43,018 nt of DNA, from the NCBI GenBank assembly GCA_918241715.1, contig CAKJYB010000014.1, positions 1 through 43,018 of the forward strand, in the 5' to 3' direction. The notes beneath the pieces were generated by a model. It had not been told where the DNA came from, ran no database searches, and was given only the letters and a program-made list of their open reading frames with translations. Shown here in pieces: positions 14,159-21,114 of the stretch (its first letter is position 1; each line of letters begins with the position of its first letter). Position numbers and translations under genes: made by a program. Source of the stretch: Clostridiales bacterium. Lineage in GTDB: Bacteria; Bacillota; Clostridia; Christensenellales; UBA1242.

Positions 14159-15251
14159 TCTTTATCTTTTCCCATGGAAATTCTTTTCTTCCAAAATGTC
14201 CAAAGCATGCCGTCTGTTTGTAAATTGGTTTCAAAAGCCCAAGTTCCTTGATTATGTTGTCTGGAGAAAAATCAAAATTTTCTGAAACATATTTGTCAAT
14301 TTCTTTCATTGGCTTTTTGTTTGTTCCAAAACATTCGACATACATGGAAACAGGGTCTTCCATGCCGATTGCATAACTCACTTGAATTTCGCACTTGTCA
14401 GCAAATCCGTGTGCAACAATATTTTTTGCAACATATCTTGCATAGTAAGCTGCGCTTCTGTCAACTTTTGTTGCATTTTTGCTTGAAAAACATCCACCAC
14501 CAACTCTGCCAACTCCACCATAGGTGTCAACAACAATCTTTCTTCCAACGCAACCACTATCTCCAAAACTGCCCCAGATTGTAAACTTTCCACTTGGGTT
14601 GATTATGTATTTTGTGTCTTTTGTGATGTAGTTTTTATATTCTTTCAAAACTGGCATCACAACATCTTCTTTGATTGTTTTTTGAATCTGTGCAAGTGTA
14701 AGTTTTGAGTCATGAGAAACGCTGATTAAAATCGTGTCAAAGCTTGTTGGTTTTTCGTCTTCATACACAACAGAGACTTGCCCCTTTGCGTCTGCAAAAT
14801 AAAGTTTGTGCTTTCTTCTGAAATCGTCATAACATTTCATAAGCTTGTGTGCAACCAAAATTGGAAGTGGCATAAACTCTTCTGTTTCATTTGTTGCATA
14901 ACCAAACACCATGCCTTGATCATTTGCACAAAGTTTTTGTTTTACAACTGCCTGATTGATGTCTGGGCTTTGTTCGCTGATTTCCTTTACAATGGAAAAT
15001 TCGTTTTTATACCCAACTTCTTTAAGCACTTTTCTTGCAATTTTGTCATAGTCAATTTTGGCCTTTGTTGTCGCTTCCCCATAAATGAAAAGTTTGTCAT
15101 TTTTTATTGCGCACTCAACTGCCATTTGGCTGTTTTTGTCTTGCTTTAGCGCTTCGTCCAAAATTGCGTCTGCAATAGTGTCGCAAGTTTTGTCTGGGTG
15201 GCCAATGTTTACGCTTTCACTTGTGATAATTTTTCTTTCTTTTGTCTTCAT
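14154..15251 (-). CDS. metK: S-adenosylmethionine synthetase (divergent)
   Basis: Makes S-adenosylmethionine from methionine and ATP. 365 residues, a little shorter than the usual 380-400. Motifs visible: ESVNIGHPDK (ATP/Mg site), CANDQGMVFGYATNET, GDSGCVGRKIVVDTYGG, GGGCFSSKNATKVDRSAAYYARYVAKNIV. Some positions are unusual: the normal GAGDQG is CANDQG, the normal GG before the GD(A/C)G loop is WG, and the P-loop-like GGGAFSGKD is GGGCFSSKN. Catalytic His, Lys and Asp residues appear kept, so it should be active. It lies ten bases behind a 66-residue gene, and both are under the S-box leader. Confidence 0.9.
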   Translation of the reverse strand: MKTKERKIITSESVNIGHPDKTCDTIADAILDEALKQDKNSQMAVECAIKNDKLFIYGEATTKAKIDYDKIARKVLKEVGYKNEFSIVKEISEQSPDINQAVVKQKLCANDQGMVFGYATNETEEFMPLPILVAHKLMKCYDDFRRKHKLYFADAKGQVSVVYEDEKPTSFDTILISVSHDSKLTLAQIQKTIKEDVVMPVLKEYKNYITKDTKYIINPSGKFTIWGSFGDSGCVGRKIVVDTYGGVGRVGGGCFSSKNATKVDRSAAYYARYVAKNIVAHGFADKCEIQVSYAIGMEDPVSMYVECFGTNKKPMKEIDKYVSENFDFSPDNIIKELGLLKPIYKQTACFGHFGRKEFPWEKIKK

Positions 15252-15260
15252 TCTTCTCTC

Positions 15261-15461
15261 CTACTTTTTAAATTTTGATAAATAAATCTTGCATTGTATT
15301 GAAGAAGCACTTTTAATAAGTTCGTCTATTTCTTCATTTGACATTCTCTTTAATGCTTCTTCTCTTTTTTCTCTTGTTTCATACTTCTCTTGGAAGTCGT
15401 AAATCAAATCTTTTTTCTTTTGCTCTTCTTCATAATCGTAGTTAAATTCTCTTTTATTCAT
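15261..15461 (-). CDS. Small charged helical protein co-transcribed with metK
   Basis: 66 residues, start chosen at the ATG at 15461 because GGGGGAG lies upstream at good spacing. Very rich in Glu and Lys (EEEQKKKD, EKYETREKREEALKRM), predicted all-helical, with one Cys. No recognised family. It is the first gene after the S-box, so it is switched by SAM together with metK. A regulatory subunit or chaperone for the divergent MetK would fit, but this is only context. Confidence 0.7.
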   Translation of the reverse strand: MNKREFNYDYEEEQKKKDLIYDFQEKYETREKREEALKRMSNEEIDELIKSASSIQCKIYLSKFKK

Positions 15462-15495
15462 AAATCTCCCCCTATATATCCACAAAGAGAGCATG

Positions 15496-15617
15496 AAAAA
15501 ACCCATCGTCTGATGGGTTTAAAAGATCTTTTATCCCATCGCTCAGCCTTTAGCACCTTGCAAATGCAGGTTGCTGTGTGGTCATCGGGGCTGTCCCTGG
15601 CACACTCTTTATGGTTC
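15496..15617 (-). ncRNA. SAM-I (S-box) riboswitch with terminator
   Basis: Read on the minus strand, the leader has the S-box signatures in order: CCAGGGAC (GGGAC at 15593-15597), GCCCCGATGA, GCAACC (15569-15574) and GGTGCTAA (15550-15557), the conserved core that binds SAM. A terminator AAACCCATC-AGAC-GATGGGTTT (15499-15520) plus T-run follows, and an upstream GCGATGGG can pair with its CCCATC as antiterminator. High SAM should stop transcription of the 66-residue gene and metK. Confidence 0.93.
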
Positions 15618-15624
15618 TGCGTGT

Positions 15625-15653
15625 ATTATAGCATAACAATTTTAAAATAGCAA
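15625..15653 (-). promoter_or_regulatory. Promoter of the S-box/metK operon
   Basis: -35 TTGCTA (15648-15653), 17-base spacer, perfect -10 TATAAT (15625-15630), just upstream of the riboswitch. Confidence 0.8.
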
Positions 15654-15659
15654 CACTTT

Positions 15660-17009
15660 TTATTTTAAATCATAAAATGCTTTGTATGCTCTGTAAGTTT
15701 CATAAACGTCAATCTTGCTTGTTATTTCCCATGGTGCATGCATGTTTAAAACTGGCACTCCGGCGTCAATAACGTCCATGCCATATTTTGCCATGATGTA
15801 AGCAATTGTTCCACCACCACCTTGGTCAACCTTTCCCATTTCGGTAGCCTGATAAGCAACTTTTGCAGTGTCAAGGCAGTTTCTTAAACGTGCAATAAAC
15901 TCTGGGTTTGCATCGTTTGCTCCACTCTTGCCACGGCTTCCGGTAAACTTGTTAAAACTGATTCCTTTTGCAAAGTGGGCATCTGTTTCAACATTAAATG
16001 CGTCTGCATAGTTTGGATCAACAGCAGCAGTGACATCACTTGACAACATTCTTGAATTTTTAAGTGCTCTTCTAAGTGCAAGTTCGCTGTATTGTCCACA
16101 CAAATTCATAATTTCTGCAATTGTATTTTCAAAGAATCTGCTCTCCATTCCTGTTGCACCAACGCTTCCAATTTCTTCTTTGTCAACAAGCAAATTCATA
16201 ACAGAATATTTTGGATTTTCTGTTTCCAAAATTGCCATCAATCCGGTGTAAGCACAAACCCTGTCGTCCTGTCCATATCCCAAAATCATGCTTCCGTCAA
16301 GCCCACAATCTCTTGCTCTTCCTGCTGGAACAACTTCCAACTCTGCAGAGAAAAAGTCTTCTTCTTCAACACCCTTTGCTTTGAGCAAGTTTAAAATGTA
16401 AGATTTAAACTTCTTTTCTTTTGCCTTCCCATCTGGCGTATTTCCAGCAATCAAGTTTAAGTCTTCTCCCTTGATTTCCTTTGTTCCGTTTCTGTCAAGG
16501 TGTGGCAAAAGGTCGCTTATGGAAAGCACAGGGCCGTCATTTTCTCCAAAAACAACGTCGATTTTCTTTCCATCTTTCTTTACAATAACCCCATGCACTG
16601 CAAGTGGTTGTGATGTCCATTGATATTTTTTGATTCCACCATAATAGTGTGTGTCAATCATACAAAATCCCTGACTTTCAAAAAATGGCTTTGCCTTAAA
16701 ATCAAGTCTTGGGCTGTCTACGTGTGCACCAACCATGTTTATACCATTTTCAAGTGGTTCTTTTCCCACAACAAAAGTCAACAAGTTTTTGCTCATATTT
16801 ACGGCATAAACCTTGTCGCCAGCTTTCAATTTTTTGCCAGTTTTCATAAGTTTTTCAAGGTTTTTAAATCCATGTTTCTCTGCTTGTTTTACGGCAAAAG
16901 AAACACACTCTCTTTCGGTTTTGCAATCACTCAAAAACACCTTATATCCCTTGCAAAACTCTTCAAGATTTTCTCTGTTTTGATAGTTCTCCCACAAATT
17001 TGTTTTCAT
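15660..17009 (-). CDS. M18-family metallo-aminopeptidase
   Basis: 449 residues, ribosome site AAAGGAGAG. Removes N-terminal, typically acidic, residues from peptides in the cytosol. The two-zinc site of M18 is visible as GAHVDSPRLD (His and nearby Asp), YGQDDRV (bridging Asp), DKEEIGS (catalytic base Glu and ligand Glu), SSDVTAAVDP (Asp) and LNMHAPWE (final His). Length and order match bacterial M18 enzymes, which are usually dodecamers. It lies upstream of the S-box promoter in the same direction and appears to be its own unit, with a TATAAT about 25 bases before the start. Confidence 0.9.
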   Translation of the reverse strand: MKTNLWENYQNRENLEEFCKGYKVFLSDCKTERECVSFAVKQAEKHGFKNLEKLMKTGKKLKAGDKVYAVNMSKNLLTFVVGKEPLENGINMVGAHVDSPRLDFKAKPFFESQGFCMIDTHYYGGIKKYQWTSQPLAVHGVIVKKDGKKIDVVFGENDGPVLSISDLLPHLDRNGTKEIKGEDLNLIAGNTPDGKAKEKKFKSYILNLLKAKGVEEEDFFSAELEVVPAGRARDCGLDGSMILGYGQDDRVCAYTGLMAILETENPKYSVMNLLVDKEEIGSVGATGMESRFFENTIAEIMNLCGQYSELALRRALKNSRMLSSDVTAAVDPNYADAFNVETDAHFAKGISFNKFTGSRGKSGANDANPEFIARLRNCLDTAKVAYQATEMGKVDQGGGGTIAYIMAKYGMDVIDAGVPVLNMHAPWEITSKIDVYETYRAYKAFYDLK

Positions 17010-17049
17010 TTATCTCTCCTTTAAAAACATTATACACAAAACATTTTTC

Positions 17050-17088
17050 AAAAAGAAAAGAATTCTTGGTCTTTTCCAAAAATTCTTT
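17050..17088 (-). terminator. Terminator of the GtrA-like gene
   Basis: Minus-strand stem AAAGAATTTTTGG / CCAAGAATTCTTT (13 pairs with one G-U, loop AAAAGA at 17070-17075) followed by TTCTTTTT. Its 5' base touches the end of the coding region. Confidence 0.75.
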
Positions 17089-17620
17089 AATCTTGTTTTT
17101 CTTCTGTTTGCTGTTTCTGTTCTGCTTTTTTCTTCTTTGGTTTTTCTTTCTTTTGAGCAGTGTTTATGGAATTTCTGTAAACGACATATCTTGTCCACAA
17201 AAATTCTGTAATCAAATTTATGAACATTGTAAGTCCTAGCACGATATATTCGTTCCAGCCGACCTTTGTAAGGGCTTCTCCCCACCAAATTGAAAGTGGC
17301 GTAAACACACAATAAAATGCAAAGACTAAGAGCATGGCAATCGGAATATTGTTTGCACTTTTAAACGTAAACTTTCTGTTTATTGTAAAGTTCCACAAAA
17401 CTGAAAGGAAAAGAGAGATAAAATAAGACCAGCCGTATTCATGCCCTATGTCCTTGATAATCAATTCATTCAAAAGTGTAAAGGACAAAACCTGCACAGC
17501 CCCAGCGCTTATAGAAAAAAGAACAAACTTTACAAAATTCCATGCTTCTTGTTTTTTTGTAAGTTTTTGACTTTTTGGTTTTTCTTGTTCTACTTTTTCT
17601 TCTGTTTCTTTGTTTTCCAT
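17087..17620 (-). CDS. GtrA-like membrane protein
   Basis: 177 residues with four membrane helices between charged ends; helix 1 VKFVLFSISAGAVQVLSFTLL and the segment WNFTINRKFTFKS match the GtrA family (WxxxRxxxF pattern), and the last helix ends in WTRYVVY. GtrA-like proteins take part in moving lipid-linked sugars or in decorating cell-wall glycopolymers. The C-terminal tail is a Lys/Gln/Glu-rich low-complexity run. ATG at 17620 lacks a clear Shine-Dalgarno; a TTG at 17647 is the alternative. No glycosyltransferase partner is adjacent. Confidence 0.8.
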   Translation of the reverse strand: MENKETEEKVEQEKPKSQKLTKKQEAWNFVKFVLFSISAGAVQVLSFTLLNELIIKDIGHEYGWSYFISLFLSVLWNFTINRKFTFKSANNIPIAMLLVFAFYCVFTPLSIWWGEALTKVGWNEYIVLGLTMFINLITEFLWTRYVVYRNSINTAQKKEKPKKKKAEQKQQTEEKQD

Positions 17621-17747
17621 AACAAAAATATACCACAAAACACTCAAAAAATAAAATTTTTTAACAAAAAAATCAAAAAATTGCTTCCGAATTCAATTTT
17701 TCAAATATGTTTGTTTGTTTTTTATCTCTTAAATATGCGTTTTTAAA

Positions 17748-17776
17748 TTGACAAAAATTTTATTTTAATTTAAAAT
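17748..17776 (+). promoter_or_regulatory. Promoter of the acyltransferase gene
   Basis: TTGACA (17748-17753), 17-base spacer, TAAAAT (17771-17776), 27 bases before the start codon. Confidence 0.8.
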
Positions 17777-17802
17777 AAAATGTCAAAACGGAAAGGAGAA
17801 AA

Positions 17803-18678
17803 ATGGATAGACCATATATTTCTTACAAAAGGGTTTGTCAACTTGTAGACGAAGAAAATCTTGACATCAACGAAACAAGCAAAAACGTTTCATTAAACCC
17901 TGAGATAATGAAAAACAAGGTAGACGAAAATTATAAGTTTGTTTTGAAGAATGTGTTTTTTAAAACATTCTCTTTTATCTTTTACATTTTTGTCTTTGTT
18001 GTGCTTGGTATGTTTTTGTGGTTCTATTATCTCCCAAAAGTAAAGGGCAGAAAGAATCTTAAGAAAATCAAAAATGCTGTTTTTGTTTCAAACCACGTCT
18101 TTGCCCTTGATTGTGCAATTTTGGACATTTATGCACTTCCATTTAAAAGACCATACATAGTTGCTGACAAAAATTCGTTTTCTTTGCCAATCGTAAAACC
18201 AATCATTCGTTCTCTTTTGGCTGTGCCTATTCCAGAAGAAATTGGGCCTTACAAAAACTTTGTGAAAAGTTTGGATAGAGAATTGCAACACGGCAAAAGT
18301 TTGCTTATATATCCAGAGGGTTCCTTGTGGCCATACTTCCCACAGGTCAGACCTTTCAAAAACGGCGCTTTCAGGTTTGCAGTAAAAAACAATCTTCCCG
18401 TTGTGCCTATTGTTTTGAGTTTTAGAAAACCAAACTGGTTTTATAGAATGTTGGGAAGAAGATCCCCACTTATCACAATCAACATTCTTCCAGCTGTTTA
18501 CATCGACAAGGACTGCAACGCAAGAGAAGAAGAGTGCAGAGTCAACGCCCTTGTAAACGAAAAAATGAAAGCCTGCATGAGAGAAAACAACAAATATGTT
18601 TTCATAAACCAAAAACAACTTAAAAAGGAACAAAAACTTTTCCCAAAAGAGCCAAAACCAGACTTGATTAAAGACTAA
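17803..18678 (+). CDS. PlsC-family lysophospholipid acyltransferase
   Basis: 291 residues, ribosome site AAAGGAG. Adds a fatty acyl chain, most likely to lysophosphatidic acid in phospholipid synthesis, at the inner face of the membrane. The HX4D catalytic motif is NHVFALD; the second motif is YPEGSLWP (usually EGTR); later FKNGAFRFAVKNNLPVVPIV is the usual third/fourth block. One membrane helix (about residues 50-70) precedes the catalytic domain. An N-terminal extension of about 45 residues is polar and unlike standard PlsC. Monocistronic. Confidence 0.87.
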   Translation: MDRPYISYKRVCQLVDEENLDINETSKNVSLNPEIMKNKVDENYKFVLKNVFFKTFSFIFYIFVFVVLGMFLWFYYLPKVKGRKNLKKIKNAVFVSNHVFALDCAILDIYALPFKRPYIVADKNSFSLPIVKPIIRSLLAVPIPEEIGPYKNFVKSLDRELQHGKSLLIYPEGSLWPYFPQVRPFKNGAFRFAVKNNLPVVPIVLSFRKPNWFYRMLGRRSPLITINILPAVYIDKDCNAREEECRVNALVNEKMKACMRENNKYVFINQKQLKKEQKLFPKEPKPDLIKD

Positions 18679-18680
18679 AA

Positions 18681-18706
18681 AAAGAGCTAAAAACCAGCTC
18701 TTTTTT
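18681..18706. terminator. Bidirectional terminator
   Basis: AAAGAGCT-AAAAACC-AGCTCTTT flanked by A-run and T-run, between two converging genes. Confidence 0.9.
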
Positions 18707-18711
18707 CTTCT

Positions 18712-19428
18712 CTACTTTTTTTCTCCTGTTATTTTTTTGATATATCTTTCTACAACATTAACAGATTCGTATATCGTATTGAATTTTCTCCCATCAATTT
18801 TTATTCCGCCAATATAATCAAATATAACTGGAAATATTATTTCTTCCTTTTTTTCTTTTATTTTGATTGAGAATAAAAGGGTTTTGCAAATGTTCGGTCC
18901 TGATGTTGATATTGGAATCGCTACGCCTGTTTCTGTAGGAACAAACAAACGTCTTTTTGTTGGTCTTATGTCCCCACTTAAACCACAAGAAGATATCTCT
19001 GAAAAGTCGCAAACATAAAGAACTAAATCTCCATAATCTGGAATAATAATTTTTTTGTTTTTTCTGTCCAATGCAATAAACAGATTGCCTTCTTTGTTAT
19101 CTAATGTGTGCACATCTTTTATATGTAAAACCAAATCATACTTTATTTGATTATTAGTTAAAATCTTTCTTGCTTTTTCGTTTATTGCTTTTTGTGTTGA
19201 TGTGTAATTTGAATTCTGAAAAGCTCTTATTATCGGTTCAATAATACACAAAAAGACTATTATTAAAACAAATGCAATAGCAAAAGCTATCCCCCACTTA
19301 TATATTGCAATCGCTATCAACAATGCTGAAACGCTTAGCATTGCAAAGATTATTACAACAATCAAAGCCCATTGGTCGCTTGTAAGATGCCATTTTGCAT
19401 CTTCTATATCTATTTTATGTTTTTCCAT
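18712..19428 (-). CDS. Unrecognised two-TM protein
   Basis: 238 residues from the ATG at 19428 (ribosome site GAAAGGA). Two adjacent membrane helices (about 20-40 and 45-68) are followed by a soluble, mostly beta domain of about 165 residues ending in a helix YESVNVVERYIKKI. Domain order suggests an integral membrane protein with a cytosolic C-terminal domain. No known motif. It has a strong promoter of its own and a shared terminator. Codons look more AT-biased (frequent ATA, AAT, TAT) than in neighbouring genes, a mild hint of separate origin. Confidence 0.7.
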   Translation of the reverse strand: MEKHKIDIEDAKWHLTSDQWALIVVIIFAMLSVSALLIAIAIYKWGIAFAIAFVLIIVFLCIIEPIIRAFQNSNYTSTQKAINEKARKILTNNQIKYDLVLHIKDVHTLDNKEGNLFIALDRKNKKIIIPDYGDLVLYVCDFSEISSCGLSGDIRPTKRRLFVPTETGVAIPISTSGPNICKTLLFSIKIKEKKEEIIFPVIFDYIGGIKIDGRKFNTIYESVNVVERYIKKITGEKK

Positions 19429-19446
19429 ATCCGTCCTTTCAAAAAA

Positions 19447-19475
19447 ATTATATTTCTTCAAAATTTCTGTGTCAA
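19447..19475 (-). promoter_or_regulatory. Consensus promoter of the unrecognised two-TM gene
   Basis: TTGACA (19470-19475), 17-base spacer, TATAAT (19447-19452) on the minus strand: perfect consensus. Confidence 0.88.
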
Positions 19476-19510
19476 ATGATAAAAAGAAAATCTTATCCTA
19501 AGACAAGGTC

Positions 19511-20197
19511 CTAATATCCCCTAAGCACAACTTCTTTTATGTTTGCTGAAAGGATTTTTGCAAATTCTTCAGCTTCTTCTTTTTTTACTTCATGCAGATT
19601 TTTGTTGAAAACTCCGTCGCTAAGTTTAAATTTTTGAAGATACAAAATTTTCTCTCCGTCCAAATCTTTTGCAAGTTTTTCAATGTTTTCTCTGTTGTGA
19701 TATTCGTCAATCAGTGTTGTACGGAGTTCGTAGTCAACGCCATATTCTTTTAAGAGTTTAATAGACTTTTTGATTCCGTCAACGTTTACGTTTTTTACAC
19801 CACAAATTGAATAATAGTCGTCAAAGTTGTTTTTTATATCAATGGCAACATAGTCTAAAAGTTTTTTGTCCAAAAGCTCTTTAAGTTTGTCAGGATTTGT
19901 TCCGTTTGTATCAAGTTTTACCAGGTATCCCATGTTTTTAAGTCTTTCGATAAACAAAGTCAAATCTCTCTGGAGTGTTGGTTCTCCACCACTAACAACA
20001 ACCCCGTCCAAAAGCTTTTTTCTGCTTTCAAGATATTCTATGATTTCGTTTTCGTTATAACTTTGATAAACTTTTTCCACAATTCCACTATTATGGCAAA
20101 ATGGACAACGAAAATTGCACCCACCTGTAAATAGGACGGCGCAAATTTTGTCTTTGTAGTCCACCATTGAAACTTTTTCTATTCCTAAGATTTCCAT
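19511..20197 (-). CDS. nrdG: Anaerobic ribonucleotide reductase activating enzyme (radical SAM)
   Basis: 228 residues from the ATG at 20197 (ribosome site AGGGA); it overlaps the trxB 3' end by 13 bases. Generates the glycyl radical on NrdD using a [4Fe-4S] cluster and SAM. The cluster motif is CNFRCPFC (CX3CX2C), with VVSGGEPTLQ as the SAM-contacting segment and LDTNGTNP later. At this length it resembles the longer NrdG/PflA-type activases found with NrdD in Clostridia and Thermotoga rather than the 150-residue E. coli form. Third gene of nrdD-trxB-nrdG. Confidence 0.9.
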   Translation of the reverse strand: MEILGIEKVSMVDYKDKICAVLFTGGCNFRCPFCHNSGIVEKVYQSYNENEIIEYLESRKKLLDGVVVSGGEPTLQRDLTLFIERLKNMGYLVKLDTNGTNPDKLKELLDKKLLDYVAIDIKNNFDDYYSICGVKNVNVDGIKKSIKLLKEYGVDYELRTTLIDEYHNRENIEKLAKDLDGEKILYLQKFKLSDGVFNKNLHEVKKEEAEEFAKILSANIKEVVLRGY

Positions 20198-21111
20198 AAA
20201 TTCCCTGCATTCATGTCGATATACTTGCAAGCAAATGTTCCTGCAGTTGCCCCATCTCCAACAGCTGTTGCAACCTGTCTTACAGCTTTCTGTCTGCAAT
20301 CTCCTGCAGCAAAAACGCCTTCACAAGAGGTCTTGCAACAATCGTCAGCAACAATAAATCCACGTTCGTCAATTTCAACAAGATTTTTAAAAATTTTGTT
20401 GTTTGGAATTTGTCCAACAGCAACAAAAACGGCGTTTGTTTTGTGTTCGAATTCTGTGCCGTCTGTCTTTCTAAACGTTATACTCTCAAGAGAGTCTTTT
20501 CCGTTGAGTTTTGTTGACCTACAACCATAAAAGGCTTGTATGTTTTTTTTCTGCAAAATCTTCTCTTCAAGGGCTTTTTCTCCAGAAAACTTGTTTCCGG
20601 AAACAAAAATGTTGACTTTTGAACAATAATTTGCAAGCATAATTGCAAATTGCATTCCACTATTTCCACCACCAATCACAGAAACTTCTTTTCCTGCATA
20701 AAATGGTCCGTCGCAAATTGCACAATAATAGACCCCCTTTCCAACAAACCTGTCTTCGTTTTCAAGTCCAAGCGTTCTGTGTTTGAGTCCAGATGCAATA
20801 ATCACGGCTTTTGCTTCGTGTGAAGCATAGTCTGTTTTTACAACAAACCTGTCTCCAACCTTTTCAATTTTTTCCACATTTTCAACTTCAAACTCTGCTC
20901 CAAGTGCCGACATTTGTTCAAAAGTTTTGTCGGCAAGCTCATTCCCAGAAATTTGAGAAAAAGATGGGTAGTTTTGGACGTTTGGAGATTGTGTGATTTG
21001 TCCACCAATGGACTCTTTTTCAATCACCAAAACACTTTTTTTCTCTCTTAAAGCGTAAATGGCAGATGTCATACCTGCCATTCCACTTCCAATAACAATT
21101 ATGTCAAACAT
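20185..21111 (-). CDS. trxB: Thioredoxin reductase-like flavoprotein
   Basis: 308 residues. FAD-binding GSGMAGMTSAIYA at the N-terminus, redox pair CAIC in CAICDGPFY, nucleotide-binding GGGNSGMQFA, and FAD-binding VFAAGDCR near the end. This is the standard TrxB layout. NADPH-site residues are not the classic HRRxxxR: the segment after GGGNSG reads IFVSGNKFSG, so the electron donor may not be NADPH (ferredoxin- and NADH-dependent relatives exist). Placed between nrdD and nrdG, it most likely recycles the redoxin domain fused to NrdD. Confidence 0.88.
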   Translation of the reverse strand: MFDIIVIGSGMAGMTSAIYALREKKSVLVIEKESIGGQITQSPNVQNYPSFSQISGNELADKTFEQMSALGAEFEVENVEKIEKVGDRFVVKTDYASHEAKAVIIASGLKHRTLGLENEDRFVGKGVYYCAICDGPFYAGKEVSVIGGGNSGMQFAIMLANYCSKVNIFVSGNKFSGEKALEEKILQKKNIQAFYGCRSTKLNGKDSLESITFRKTDGTEFEHKTNAVFVAVGQIPNNKIFKNLVEIDERGFIVADDCCKTSCEGVFAAGDCRQKAVRQVATAVGDGATAGTFACKYIDMNAGNLWKS

Positions 21112-21114
21112 TGA

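Noticed and set aside
18712..19428. Horizontal transfer of the unrecognised two-TM gene
   Set aside because: Its codon use looks slightly different by eye, but it has standard promoter and terminator signals and no mobile-element traces, so evidence is too thin to claim transfer.
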